Positions 26,733-35,169 of a DNA stretch of 64,000 nt are shown piece by piece. Numbering within the stretch: the stretch's first letter is position 1; each line of letters opens with the position of its first letter. The notes beneath the pieces were generated by a model, which saw nothing but the letters and a program-made list of their open reading frames with translations, did no database searches and was not told the origin of the DNA. The stretch comes from SMWD01 sp002729875 (GTDB taxonomy: Bacteria > Pseudomonadota > Gammaproteobacteria > Steroidobacterales > GCA-2729495): positions 46,212 through 110,211 of the forward strand of contig DASCMH010000007.1 in NCBI GenBank assembly GCA_036010905.1. Reading direction: 5' to 3'. The position numbers and the translations under genes were made by a program.

Positions 26733-28682
26733 GTGAACCATCAATATTCAATCATCGCAAGTCTACGCCTTACCATACCTGCCGTCGTGTGGCTGATCAT
26801 ACTGACAGGACTGGCAGGCTGCACAGCGATACCGGTGATCTCACAAACCGGGGCCCCTGAATATGCTGCAACCAGCCGAGCCGAGCAATTTGCCTCCCGG
26901 GGCCAGCATCGGGAGGCGGCCGACGCCTACCTCGAACTGGCCAACCTGACAGCAGACTACGCCGAGCGCCAAAGCTACCTGATCCTGATGGCACATGAAC
27001 GTCTGCTGGCTGGTTTCCCGGAAATCGCTAAAAACATCCTCAACCGTTTGGGCGAACCAATTGCTGAATCCAACCTGCTGTTAAGGTCCCGGGTGATGGC
27101 CGAGATCTACATTGCAACCGACGAACCAAAACGGGCGCTTGAAACTCTGGCCAGGGCACCGGCCAGCCAGGATCAGGAGATGATGCTGGAAATTCTGCGC
27201 TTGCAAGGCAATGCGCTGTTTCGCACCGGCCAGCCGGTTGCGGCGACCGAGATTCTGATCGAACGAGAAACCTGGCTTGAGGACAGCAACGACATCCTTA
27301 CGCACCAGAATGATCTATGGAAAAGTTACCAGGCCTGGGGTGGTCAACTGGCGGACGATATCACTGGCGACCCGATCCTGCTGGGTTGGCTTGCTCTGGG
27401 TCGTATTGCCTGGATCCAGCGAACCAACCCGGCCTCAATGCGTGCGGCCCTGCGCGCGTGGCAATCCAGTTATTTTAATCACCCGGCCAATAATCCGCTC
27501 GTCGCAACCATCCTGCAACAACTTCCCACTGCCCTTGAATACCCGCGCCAGATCGCCGTGTTGCTGCCGCTGTCGGGCCGACAGAAGCAACCGGCTCGAG
27601 CCGTGCGTGACGGTCTGCTGGCAGCCCATTACCTGACCCACGCCCAGGGATCACGCCCGCAGATCAGAATTTATGACATCGATGTGGCCGGCACGGCACG
27701 GTCGTATGCTCAGGCCATCAGTGACGGAGCAAATTTTGTCATTGGCCCGCTACTCAAAGAGGCGGTACAGGAACTTGCCAACACCGGCATCACAACACCA
27801 ACCCTGACGCTGAACTTCCTCCCTGAAAAATTCCCACAATCCGTCGGGTTTTACCAGTTCTCCCTGTCACCCGAAGATGAAGCCCGGCAGGTAGCGCGAC
27901 GAGCGGCGGCACTCGGTCAATATCGTGCGCTGGCACTGGCCCCCGACACTGCATGGGGCAAACGACTGATGACCGCCTTTAACGCAGAACTACAGGCGCA
28001 GGGCGGAAAAATTATTGACTACCGATTCTATGAGCCGCACAACCCGGACTTTTCCAGCAGCATCGAGCAATTGCTGCTGATTGATGAAAGTCGCCGCCGC
28101 CGTGATCGGCTCAGGGCAAATATTGGCATTCCACTCGAATATGAACCGCGACGGCGAGCGGATATCGATTTAATCTTTCTGGCAGCACGCGCAACAACCG
28201 GTAAGCTGATCAAACCGCAATTACGCTTCCATTACGCTGGCGCAGTGCCAACCTACTCAACATCTACGATTTACGAGGAAGGCTCACGGAATAATTCAGA
28301 TCTTAACGGCATCATGTTTCCGGACGTGCCCTGGGTGATAAAGCCAGACGGCCTGTCGGACAAGGCACGACAAACACTGGCTAAATACTGGCCCGACCAG
28401 GCGGAGCGCCGACCGCGGCTTCACGCACTGGGTTTCGATGCCTACCGGCTGGTTCCATTCGTCAATTCCGGCAGCAACGGGCAGGAAATCGAGGGCATGA
28501 CCGGGAGACTGTATTTTGACGATCGCAACCGGATTCTGCGCCGGCTGTCCTGGGCAAAAATGCAACACGGCCGACCGGTGCTGATGGATCCGCTGGCCGA
28601 ACCGGAACGAATTAGCGACGAAACGACCAACTACGACAATTGGCCCAACACATCAACAACGGCCGAACTGCCGAAAAACTAG
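26733..28682 (+). CDS. lpoA: Outer-membrane lipoprotein LpoA, activator of PBP1A
   Basis: 649 aa. The N-terminal signal sequence ends in the lipobox LAGC with C30 as the lipidated residue. A TPR-like helical domain (about 40-280) is followed by a periplasmic-binding-protein-like domain starting near RQIAVLLPLSGRQKQPARAV. LpoA reaches through the peptidoglycan to stimulate the bifunctional synthase PBP1A. The start is GTG with a weak ribosome site; no other start precedes the signal peptide. It is followed by yraN, overlapping by 43 bp, and gmhA, as in the E. coli yraMNO order. Confidence 0.93.
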   Translation: MNHQYSIIASLRLTIPAVVWLIILTGLAGCTAIPVISQTGAPEYAATSRAEQFASRGQHREAADAYLELANLTADYAERQSYLILMAHERLLAGFPEIAKNILNRLGEPIAESNLLLRSRVMAEIYIATDEPKRALETLARAPASQDQEMMLEILRLQGNALFRTGQPVAATEILIERETWLEDSNDILTHQNDLWKSYQAWGGQLADDITGDPILLGWLALGRIAWIQRTNPASMRAALRAWQSSYFNHPANNPLVATILQQLPTALEYPRQIAVLLPLSGRQKQPARAVRDGLLAAHYLTHAQGSRPQIRIYDIDVAGTARSYAQAISDGANFVIGPLLKEAVQELANTGITTPTLTLNFLPEKFPQSVGFYQFSLSPEDEARQVARRAAALGQYRALALAPDTAWGKRLMTAFNAELQAQGGKIIDYRFYEPHNPDFSSSIEQLLLIDESRRRRDRLRANIGIPLEYEPRRRADIDLIFLAARATTGKLIKPQLRFHYAGAVPTYSTSTIYEEGSRNNSDLNGIMFPDVPWVIKPDGLSDKARQTLAKYWPDQAERRPRLHALGFDAYRLVPFVNSGSNGQEIEGMTGRLYFDDRNRILRRLSWAKMQHGRPVLMDPLAEPERISDETTNYDNWPNTSTTAELPKN

Positions 28683-29020
28683 CCCGCCGCTTTCTAACCG
28701 ACCGCGGGCTGACAGTCGTGACCACTAATTACCACTGTCGCTACGGTGAACTCGACCTGGTCATGTGCCAGGCAGAACTCTTGATCATCGTAGAAATTCG
28801 CTACCGGCAGCAGACCACATTTGGTGGTCCCATAGCATCAATTGCAACGGCGAAACAGCGCAAGATTGCCATTGCAACACAACATTTTTTGCGCCATTAC
28901 CCAACCTACCGGGATGCACCGGTACGATTCGACGTTGTTGGACTGACCGGTACACTGCACACTCCGGACATAGACTGGATTACCGGTGCGTTTACAATGG
29001 ACGACCTGACTGACACATAA
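28640..29020 (+). CDS. yraN: YraN/UPF0102 family endonuclease-like protein
   Basis: 126 aa with the UPF0102 core: YGELDLVM followed by LIIVEIRYRQ, i.e. the E-x-D ... E-x-R arrangement of the PD-(D/E)xK nuclease fold, then FDVVGLTG. The biochemical role in bacteria is not settled; Holliday-junction-resolvase-like activity is only predicted from fold. The start is TTG at 28640, inside the end of lpoA (43 bp overlap), with no visible ribosome site, so translation may depend on coupling; the exact start is uncertain. Confidence 0.88.
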   Translation: MAQHINNGRTAEKLARRFLTDRGLTVVTTNYHCRYGELDLVMCQAELLIIVEIRYRQQTTFGGPIASIATAKQRKIAIATQHFLRHYPTYRDAPVRFDVVGLTGTLHTPDIDWITGAFTMDDLTDT

Positions 29021-29041
29021 GCAACCGCCGGGGAACAGCAC

Positions 29042-29632
29042 ATGTCTGCAACTGACCAGATCAGCAAACATTTTGAGGACAGTATCGCCATCAAACAACA
29101 CGCGAGCGCAGAACTGACGCCCACTATTGCCGCTGCCGCCGAACTGATGACTGCAACCCTGCGCGACGGCGGCAAAATCCTCAGTTGCGGCAACGGCGGT
29201 TCGGCCGGGGATGCCCAACATTTCTCCTGCGAACTGCTGAATCGATTTGAAATGGAACGCCCCGGACTTCCGGCAATTGCGTTAACTGCGGACAGTTTAA
29301 CGCTGACAGCGATTGCAAATGACTACAGCTTTGAGGCAATTTTCTCAAAACAGGTTACCGCGCTCGGCAATCCGGCAGACTGTCTGCTGGCAATTTCCAC
29401 GTCCGGCAATTCCCCGAATATCGTGACGGCCATTGCGGCAGCGCATGCCCGTGAGATGAGGGTCATCGCCCTCACCGGGCGCGACGGTGGCACCATCGGT
29501 CGGGAACTCGATGCCGATGATATCGAAATCCGAGTAGCGGATGCGCGCACCGCACGCATCCAGGAAGTCCACCTCCTCGTCATTCACTGCCTGTGTGATG
29601 TGATTGATCAGATGTTGTTCGGGAAGAATTAA
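29042..29632 (+). CDS. gmhA: SIS-domain protein, phosphoheptose isomerase GmhA / DiaA
   Basis: 196 aa SIS protein with GNGGSAGDAQHF and AISTSGNSPNIV phosphosugar loops. By position (lpoA-yraN-X) it corresponds to E. coli DiaA, a DnaA-binding initiation regulator, and the segment NRFEMERPGLPAIAL resembles DiaA. However it keeps residues matching the GmhA active site (H60, E64, and H177/H182 in IQEVHLLVIH), so sedoheptulose-7-phosphate isomerase activity is plausible. I cannot separate the two roles from sequence. It is convergent with sspB, with a large inverted repeat in the 186 bp between. Confidence 0.85.
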   Translation: MSATDQISKHFEDSIAIKQHASAELTPTIAAAAELMTATLRDGGKILSCGNGGSAGDAQHFSCELLNRFEMERPGLPAIALTADSLTLTAIANDYSFEAIFSKQVTALGNPADCLLAISTSGNSPNIVTAIAAAHAREMRVIALTGRDGGTIGRELDADDIEIRVADARTARIQEVHLLVIHCLCDVIDQMLFGKN

Positions 29633-29696
29633 TTCCGGATTCATCTACCCTTCTCTGAACAACATTTCGTGTCCGCCATGATCCCACCAAGGTGTC

Positions 29697-29782
29697 GCGG
29701 TATTTTTCCGTCAGGCATTCTTACAAAACCTTAAAACCGCTCCTGCGGCGTTTTGCAAGAATGCCTGACGGAAAAATACCGC
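29697..29782. repeat. Large inverted repeat with 33 bp arms and nested hairpin
   Basis: Left arm 29697-29729 and right arm 29750-29782 are reverse complements over 33 bp with one mismatch (A against the expected G at 29723). The 20 bp centre contains its own CCGC-TCCT-GCGG hairpin (29737-29748) followed on either strand by a TTTT run, which looks like a bidirectional terminator. It sits between the convergent gmhA and sspB genes. No coding capacity, and no clear target-site duplication flanks it. Candidates are a compound terminator, a REP/MITE-like element or a transposon scar. Confidence 0.95.
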
Positions 29783-29818
29783 CCAGGGAAAGATTAAAGA
29801 AAACGCAGCTAAGCCGTA

Positions 29819-30241
29819 CTATTTAACGATACGCAGCCGTGCTCGACCGGAACCGGCCGGTGGTGGTTCGGGACTGTCATCATCGTCGTCGGCAGGTGGG
29901 GTCGGCTGACTATCCACCGCATCCTGTTCGGCAAACAGCATACCCTCACCTGATTCACGCGCATAAATACCGAGCACTGAATCCATGGGCGCCCTGATCA
30001 GGTGTGCCTTGCCGCTGAAACGTGTCTCAAATTGAATGTCATCATTGCCTAGCACCAGGTTTTTGGTCGCCGAATAGCTGCAATTCAGAACGATCTTGCC
30101 GCCCTGAATATGCTCAAGTGGAACCTGTAAACCCGATACGGTGGCATCCAGGACGAGATGTGGTGTCTTACCGTTATCCGTCATCCATTCATGCAGTGCC
30201 CTGATCAGGTAGGGTCGCTGCGAAAGATCCTGATGCGGCAT
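29819..30241 (-). CDS. sspB: ClpXP adaptor SspB (stringent starvation protein B)
   Basis: 140 aa. The N-terminal substrate-binding domain (about 1-105; RPYLIRALHEWMTDNGKTPHL-type opening) delivers ssrA-tagged peptides, a flexible acidic/proline-rich linker follows (DDDDDSPEPPPAG), and the C-terminal tail ARLRIVK is the ClpX-binding motif, like RVVK in E. coli. It lies directly downstream of sspA on the same strand, as in the E. coli sspAB operon. Confidence 0.96.
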   Translation of the reverse strand: MPHQDLSQRPYLIRALHEWMTDNGKTPHLVLDATVSGLQVPLEHIQGGKIVLNCSYSATKNLVLGNDDIQFETRFSGKAHLIRAPMDSVLGIYARESGEGMLFAEQDAVDSQPTPPADDDDDSPEPPPAGSGRARLRIVK

Positions 30242-30267
30242 GGAACTAATGGCGATGCCGCTTACTG

Positions 30268-30311
30268 GTACATTTCCTGCTCAAGTTCCGTACATTTCCT
30301 GCTCAAGTTCC
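30268..30311. repeat. 22 bp perfect tandem duplication at the end of sspA
   Basis: The 22 bp unit beginning GTACATTTCC and ending CAAGTTCC is present twice back to back (30268-30289 and 30290-30311). It covers the last codons of sspA. Because 22 is not a multiple of three, the second copy shifts frame and stops sspA early; without it the protein would end at the TAA at 30262-30264 as ...EQEMYQ instead of ...EQEMYGT. Confidence 0.96.
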
Positions 30312-30913
30312 GTCAGGCTTTCCTGAAAAGACGGTCGTGAGAACACTTCATTCATGTAACTGCGGATAGACTGGGCATGATCAGGAATCTCGATGCCATA
30401 TAAATGAAGTCGCCAGAGTATCGGCGCAATACTGCAATCAACGAGTGAAAAATCGTCGCTAAGAAAAAATCTCTTGGCGCTGAAAACCTCGGCGCTGGCT
30501 GTGATACTTTCTTCCAGAATCTTTCGCGTGCGAGATGCCTGCTTGGGATCAAATGCGGCTTCCAACCGGTCTGCCAGGCTGTACCAGTCTTTCTCAATCC
30601 TATACAACGCCAGACGAAACTGTGCACGAGTCACCGGATCTACAGGCATTAATGGTGGATGCGGAAATCGTTCGTCAATATATTCGATAATGACCCGTGA
30701 ATCATAAAGCACGAGATCCCGATCAACGAGCGTCGGCACACTATGATAAGGATTCAGATCGAGCAAATCCTCAGGCAGATCGGTACCTTCAACATTGACT
30801 ACATCAATCTTGATATTCTTCTCTGCCAGCACCAAGCGGGTGCGATGACTGTAAAAACAGGTTGGACTGGAAAATAACGTCATTATCGAATGCCTTCCGG
30901 CCACAATAGCCAT
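30281..30913 (-). CDS. sspA: Stringent starvation protein A (SspA)
   Basis: 210 aa glutathione-S-transferase-fold protein that binds RNA polymerase and modulates transcription in stress. The N-terminus MAIVAGRHSIMTLFSSP aligns with E. coli MAVAANKRSVMTLFSGP, fixing the start, and GGAG lies seven bases upstream. The thioredoxin-like half ends near YIDERFPHPPLMPVDP and a helical half follows. The last residues (GT) result from a 22 bp tandem duplication. The petABC genes that often precede sspA are absent here. Confidence 0.95.
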   Translation of the reverse strand: MAIVAGRHSIMTLFSSPTCFYSHRTRLVLAEKNIKIDVVNVEGTDLPEDLLDLNPYHSVPTLVDRDLVLYDSRVIIEYIDERFPHPPLMPVDPVTRAQFRLALYRIEKDWYSLADRLEAAFDPKQASRTRKILEESITASAEVFSAKRFFLSDDFSLVDCSIAPILWRLHLYGIEIPDHAQSIRSYMNEVFSRPSFQESLTELEQEMYGT

Positions 30914-31053
30914 GAACTAACTCCGCAGTACACTTTGAACCGCCCCTTGAATGATTAACAACACCAAATAAGTTTTATATTGGTGACGGCTCATCCCCGA
31001 TTTTTTCCTATCGAGCCACAGACCCCAGCAAGGAGCACAGAAAATTCGTGCGA

Positions 31054-31059
31054 ATTATA
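31054..31059 (-). promoter_or_regulatory. Possible -10 element upstream of sspA
   Basis: A perfect TATAAT lies on the minus strand in the murA-sspA gap, about 140 bp before the sspA start. No good -35 hexamer is seen at the right distance, so this is a weak call. Confidence 0.3.
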
Positions 31060-31111
31060 CACAGGCGATTGCAAGGTTGACTACCGGCATGAACAGTTTT
31101 CACGCCCAGAA

Positions 31112-32368
31112 TCAGACAATCCGGTGAATACTTGCTCCGAGCAACTGCAGCTTTTCCTCGATACACTCATAGCCACGATCGATGTGATAGATGCGATCAA
31201 TGACCGTTTCGCCTTCAGCAACCAGGCCGGCCAGAACCAGTCCGGCAGACGCTCGCAAGTCAGTCGCCATAACCGGGGCCGAAGTCAGTTGTTCAACACC
31301 CTGGATAATGGCTGTATTGCTCTGCAAATTGATCGAAGCACCCATACGCTGCAGTTCGGACACATGCATGAAACGGTTTTCGAACACGTTTTCGGTCACT
31401 GCTCCAACTCCCTCGGCTACGGCATTCAGCGCACTGAACTGTGCCTGCATATCGGTCGGAAAACCGGGATACGGCGCCGTGCTGATGTCGACGGCCCTCG
31501 GGCGCCGACCCTGCATATCCAACTCTACCCAGTCCGGACCGGTTACAACCGATGCACCGGTTTCACGCAATTTACCCAGAACCGCCTGAATATCCCCGGG
31601 GCGAGTTCTTTTGGCGCACACCCGCCCACCAGTAATCGCACCCGCCACGAGGAACGTGGCGGTTTCGATCCGATCCGGCAACACCTCATACTCAGCGCCA
31701 CGTAAATGTTCCACGCCCTCGATCACGATGCGGTTCGTGCCGGCACCTGACACGCACCCACCGATAGCGTTGAGAAAATGAGCCAAATCAACAACTTCTG
31801 GCTCACGGGCAGCATTTTCGATAATCGTTTCACCAGCAGCCAAGATGGCAGCCATCATCAGGTTTTCAGTACCGGTCACGGTAACCTGGTCGAGTACGAT
31901 ATGGGCGCCAATCAAATGTTCGGCCCGAGCCCGGATATAACCGTCCTCGATCTCGACATCGGCCCCCATCGCACGCAATCCGGCAACATGCAGATCGACG
32001 GGGCGTGCGCCAATCGCACAACCCCCCGGCAGCGACACATTTGCATGCCCGAACCGGGTCAGCAGCGGTCCCAGCACAAGAATCGAGGCACGCATCGTGC
32101 GCACGAGGTCGTACGGCGCATCACAATTATTGATCCGGGCTGCGTTGACTTCGAGGCTCATGCCCTCATGGACCGTTGCCTCAGCGCCCATGCGGCCAAG
32201 CAACTCGATCATCGTCGTCACATCCATCAGGTGAGGTACGTTGCTGATAGTGACCGGTTCACCCGTTAACAGCGCACCGGCCAGTATGGGCAATGCGGCA
32301 TTCTTGGCGCCGGAGATACGTACCTCGCCGTCCAGCCGGTTGCCGCCAATGATCGCGAGTTTATCCAC
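31112..32368 (-). CDS. murA: UDP-GlcNAc 1-carboxyvinyltransferase MurA
   Basis: 418 aa, the standard length. MurA transfers enolpyruvate from PEP to UDP-GlcNAc, the first committed peptidoglycan step. K22 and N23 (GAKNAALP) and the catalytic cysteine C117 in LPGGCAIGARPVDLH are present; because it is Cys rather than Asp the enzyme should be fosfomycin-sensitive in principle. The start is GTG at 32368, overlapping ibaG by 8 bp. The ibaG-murA pair matches E. coli. Confidence 0.97.
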   Translation of the reverse strand: MDKLAIIGGNRLDGEVRISGAKNAALPILAGALLTGEPVTISNVPHLMDVTTMIELLGRMGAEATVHEGMSLEVNAARINNCDAPYDLVRTMRASILVLGPLLTRFGHANVSLPGGCAIGARPVDLHVAGLRAMGADVEIEDGYIRARAEHLIGAHIVLDQVTVTGTENLMMAAILAAGETIIENAAREPEVVDLAHFLNAIGGCVSGAGTNRIVIEGVEHLRGAEYEVLPDRIETATFLVAGAITGGRVCAKRTRPGDIQAVLGKLRETGASVVTGPDWVELDMQGRRPRAVDISTAPYPGFPTDMQAQFSALNAVAEGVGAVTENVFENRFMHVSELQRMGASINLQSNTAIIQGVEQLTSAPVMATDLRASAGLVLAGLVAEGETVIDRIYHIDRGYECIEEKLQLLGASIHRIV

Positions 32369-32603
32369 CGCCGGTTCCGGCTTCCTCTGGTGTTAATGCC
32401 TTGATCGACAGGGCATGAATATCGCCGCCGATCTTGTTGCCAAGGGCGGCGTACACCATCTGATGCCGCTGCAGCGGTCGTTTGCCGGCAAAACTGTCGC
32501 TGATCACCGTCGCCTCATAATGCGTATTATCCGCACTGCTGACCCGGGCTGTGCAGCCAGCCAGGTTCTCCTCAAGCATTGTCTCAATCTGTTCCGGGGT
32601 CAT
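32361..32603 (-). CDS. ibaG: BolA-family protein IbaG
   Basis: 80 aa BolA/YrbA protein with the HYEATVISDSFAGKRPLQRHQMVYAAL core. IbaG-type proteins pair with monothiol glutaredoxins and Fe-S clusters and are linked to envelope homeostasis and acid stress. AAAGGA precedes the ATG by six bases. It is co-directional and overlapping with murA, as in E. coli. The mla phospholipid transport genes that normally precede ibaG are absent; instead yrbG begins divergently 81 bp away. Confidence 0.93.
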   Translation of the reverse strand: MTPEQIETMLEENLAGCTARVSSADNTHYEATVISDSFAGKRPLQRHQMVYAALGNKIGGDIHALSIKALTPEEAGTGGG

Positions 32604-32670
32604 GGTTTTTCCTTTACGACGATAGTCACTTAATGTGCCGTCGAGGTTCTATTCTTGCAGGGTCGGTTAT

Positions 32671-32676
32671 TATAAT
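32671..32676 (+). promoter_or_regulatory. Likely -10 element of the yrbG-rapZ gene string
   Basis: A perfect TATAAT ends eight bases before the yrbG ATG. If used, transcription would begin at or within two bases of the start codon, giving a leaderless mRNA; consistent with this, no Shine-Dalgarno precedes yrbG. No strong -35 hexamer is seen. Confidence 0.45.
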
Positions 32677-32684
32677 CACCACCT

Positions 32685-33650
32685 ATGCTGTTGTATGTGA
32701 TTGCACTAACTTCTGGAATTATTCTTCTCATCTGGGGCGCTGATCGGATGGTCGTTGGCTCTTCGGTTACCGCCAGAAACCTCGGGGTATCACCGATGAT
32801 CGTGGGTCTGACCGTGGTCGGTTTTGCAACCTCGGCGCCGGAAATCCTGGTCTCGGTGATGGCTGCCATTGATGGCGTACCAAACCTTGCAATCGGTAAC
32901 GCGATTGGCTCGAATATCGCCAATATCGGCCTGGTTGCCGGCATGACGGCGCTGGCGTGGCCACTACAGGTAAATTCGCTGACGCTCAGGTGGGAACTCC
33001 CGGCCATGTTCGCGGTCAGCATACTACCCGTTACCCTGCTCTGGGACGACAACCTGAGCCAGGTCGAGGGACTATTGCTGATATGTGCGTTCGCCGGTTT
33101 TATCTACTGGATCATCCGGCTCGGGCAACGAACCCGTGACCACGACACCATTGAGGCAGAGTTTGCGTCGGAAATTCCGATCGATATGCAGCAGAATCTT
33201 GCCACCCTGTGGATTATCGCCGGCCTCTTTTTGCTGACCGGTGGTTCCAAGGCACTGGTCTGGGGCGCAGAGAATATCGCCCGGGAACTTGAAATCACCA
33301 ATACCATACTCGGCATTACAGTCGTCGCCGTCGGTACCAGCCTGCCTGAACTGGCCGTATCGATCCTCGCAGCCCGTAAAGGTGAACACGGCCTCGCGGT
33401 CGGTAACATCATCGGCTCGAACAGCTTCAATATGCTGGTAGTGATTGGTATTGCTGCCGCGATTCGCCCGGTAGCCCTTGATATCACTATCGTCAGCCTG
33501 CATTTCCCGGTCATGCTGGCATTTACGGCCGCATTCTTCTTCATGGCGTACAATTACACGGAAACGATCCGCATCAGTCGCCGGGCTGGCGCCATCCTGC
33601 TAATCAGCTTCATCGCCTATCATGCGTATGTAGCGGTCAAAATATTCTGA
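32685..33650 (+). CDS. yrbG: Calcium/sodium antiporter family protein YrbG
   Basis: 321 aa inner-membrane protein of the CaCA superfamily with about ten transmembrane segments. The two alpha repeats are clear: GFATSAPEILVSVMAA with GNAIGSNIANIGLV in the first half, and VGTSLPELAVSILAA with GNIIGSNSFNML in the second. The substrate in bacteria is inferred (Ca2+/Na+ exchange). It starts the kdsD-kdsC-lpt-rpoN string, with 4 bp to kdsD, as in E. coli. Confidence 0.93.
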   Translation: MLLYVIALTSGIILLIWGADRMVVGSSVTARNLGVSPMIVGLTVVGFATSAPEILVSVMAAIDGVPNLAIGNAIGSNIANIGLVAGMTALAWPLQVNSLTLRWELPAMFAVSILPVTLLWDDNLSQVEGLLLICAFAGFIYWIIRLGQRTRDHDTIEAEFASEIPIDMQQNLATLWIIAGLFLLTGGSKALVWGAENIARELEITNTILGITVVAVGTSLPELAVSILAARKGEHGLAVGNIIGSNSFNMLVVIGIAAAIRPVALDITIVSLHFPVMLAFTAAFFFMAYNYTETIRISRRAGAILLISFIAYHAYVAVKIF

Positions 33651-33654
33651 ACTT

Positions 33655-34638
33655 ATGGCTAATGACACGACAAAACAATCACTTACTGACGCAGGTCGTC
33701 GCGTCCTGGGGATCGAGGCACGCGCCATCGAAGCCATGAGCCCCAGGATAGGTGATGATTTTGCCACGGCCTGTCGGCTGTGCCTGGCTACGCTCGGTCG
33801 CGTCATCGTCACGGGGATGGGCAAATCCGGCCACATCGGTGGCAAGATTGCCGCCACGCTGGCCAGCACCGGTACGCCGGCATTTTTCGTGCATCCCGGT
33901 GAAGCCGGTCACGGTGACCTCGGCATGATTACACCGAAGGATGCTGTTATCGCCATATCGAACTCCGGCGAAACAGCTGAAATCATCATGATATTGCCAT
34001 TGCTCAAGCGTCTTGACCTGCCCCTGATCACCATGACAGGTGAACCGGAATCAACGCTTGGTAAAGCATCGGCAGCCCTGCTTGATACATCTGTCCATGA
34101 AGAAGCCTGCCCGTTGAATCTTGCGCCGACAGCCAGCACGACGACCGCGCTTGCAATGGGAGATGCGTTGGCCGTCGCACTGCTGGAAAGCCGGGGTTTT
34201 ACGGCAGAAGACTTCGCCCGCTCACATCCCGGTGGCGCGCTCGGTCGCAGATTACTGTTAAAGGTTGAGGACCTGATGCATACCGGGGATGAAATTCCGC
34301 AGGTTGAAGCTACCACCTCGCTGGCCGATGGGCTCATCGAAATGTCGCGCAAGGGCCTGGGAATGACCGCAATCGTCACAGCAGACGGGCAGCTGACGGG
34401 TATCTTCACTGATGGTGACCTGCGTCGCACACTCGACCAACCCATCAACATCTACACCACAACAATGGCCGATGTCATGACCCGTAACTGCAAGACGGCC
34501 AAACCGGAACAGCTTGCCGCCGAGAGTGTACGAATACTTGAAACACAAAAAATAACCGCGCTACTTGTCGTTGATGATCAGAACCAGCTGGTCGGCGCTC
34601 TTAATGTCCACGACCTGCTCCGCGCAGGCGTCATGTGA
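33655..34638 (+). CDS. kdsD: D-arabinose-5-phosphate isomerase KdsD
   Basis: 327 aa. An N-terminal SIS domain (GMGKSGHIGGKIAATLASTG, then ISNSGETAEI) is followed by two CBS domains (about 205-327). The enzyme converts ribulose-5-phosphate to arabinose-5-phosphate, the first step to KDO for LPS. The length matches the E. coli enzyme (328 aa). It is followed by kdsC after 15 bp. Confidence 0.96.
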   Translation: MANDTTKQSLTDAGRRVLGIEARAIEAMSPRIGDDFATACRLCLATLGRVIVTGMGKSGHIGGKIAATLASTGTPAFFVHPGEAGHGDLGMITPKDAVIAISNSGETAEIIMILPLLKRLDLPLITMTGEPESTLGKASAALLDTSVHEEACPLNLAPTASTTTALAMGDALAVALLESRGFTAEDFARSHPGGALGRRLLLKVEDLMHTGDEIPQVEATTSLADGLIEMSRKGLGMTAIVTADGQLTGIFTDGDLRRTLDQPINIYTTTMADVMTRNCKTAKPEQLAAESVRILETQKITALLVVDDQNQLVGALNVHDLLRAGVM

Positions 34639-34653
34639 CCGGAACCAGGTATC

Positions 34654-35166
34654 ATGAGCAGCTCACGCACACCCAGCACCGAAAAACTTGCCGCCATCCG
34701 GTTGCTGGTACTGGATGTCGACGGTGTCATGACCGATGGCCAATTACACTACGATGCACAGGGTCATGAAGCTAAAGTTTTCCATGTCCACGACGGCTAT
34801 GGCATCAAGCAGCTCATGCAGGCCGGCATTGAGGTTGCGGTCATTTCCGGCCGCCACAGCACAGCAGTGGCAACCCGCATGGCAGAATTGGGTATTGAAC
34901 ACGTCAGGCTTGGCCAGGAAATCAAAAATCAGGCATTTACCGAAATCACGACGCAACTCGGCATACCTCCCGAAGCAGTAGCCTGTGTCGGTGATGACGA
35001 ACCGGATCTGCCGATCATGCAAGCTGCCGGCCTCAGCATTGCTGTTGCCAATGCCCGGCCGGCAATCCTGAATTATGCCGACTGGCACACCATCCTCGGC
35101 GGTGGTTGCGGGGCAGTACGGGAAGTCTGCGATGCGCTGATCGCAGCACATCGTGGCCACCGATAA
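34654..35166 (+). CDS. kdsC: KDO-8-phosphate phosphatase KdsC
   Basis: 170 aa HAD-superfamily phosphatase without a cap domain, active as a tetramer. The nucleophile motif LLVLDVDGVMTDG (D21, D23) and the C-terminal GDDEPDLPIMQAAGLSIAV motif are visible. It removes phosphate from KDO-8-P before activation by KdsB. It is flanked by kdsD and lptC with 15 and 3 bp spacing, in the conserved order. Confidence 0.96.
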   Translation: MSSSRTPSTEKLAAIRLLVLDVDGVMTDGQLHYDAQGHEAKVFHVHDGYGIKQLMQAGIEVAVISGRHSTAVATRMAELGIEHVRLGQEIKNQAFTEITTQLGIPPEAVACVGDDEPDLPIMQAAGLSIAVANARPAILNYADWHTILGGGCGAVREVCDALIAAHRGHR

Positions 35167-35169
35167 TCC

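Noticed and set aside
30961..30990. CACCAA/TTGGTG dyad in the murA-sspA gap
   Set aside because: Six base pair arms with a 12 bp AT-rich loop and no T-run; too weak for a terminator or operator call.
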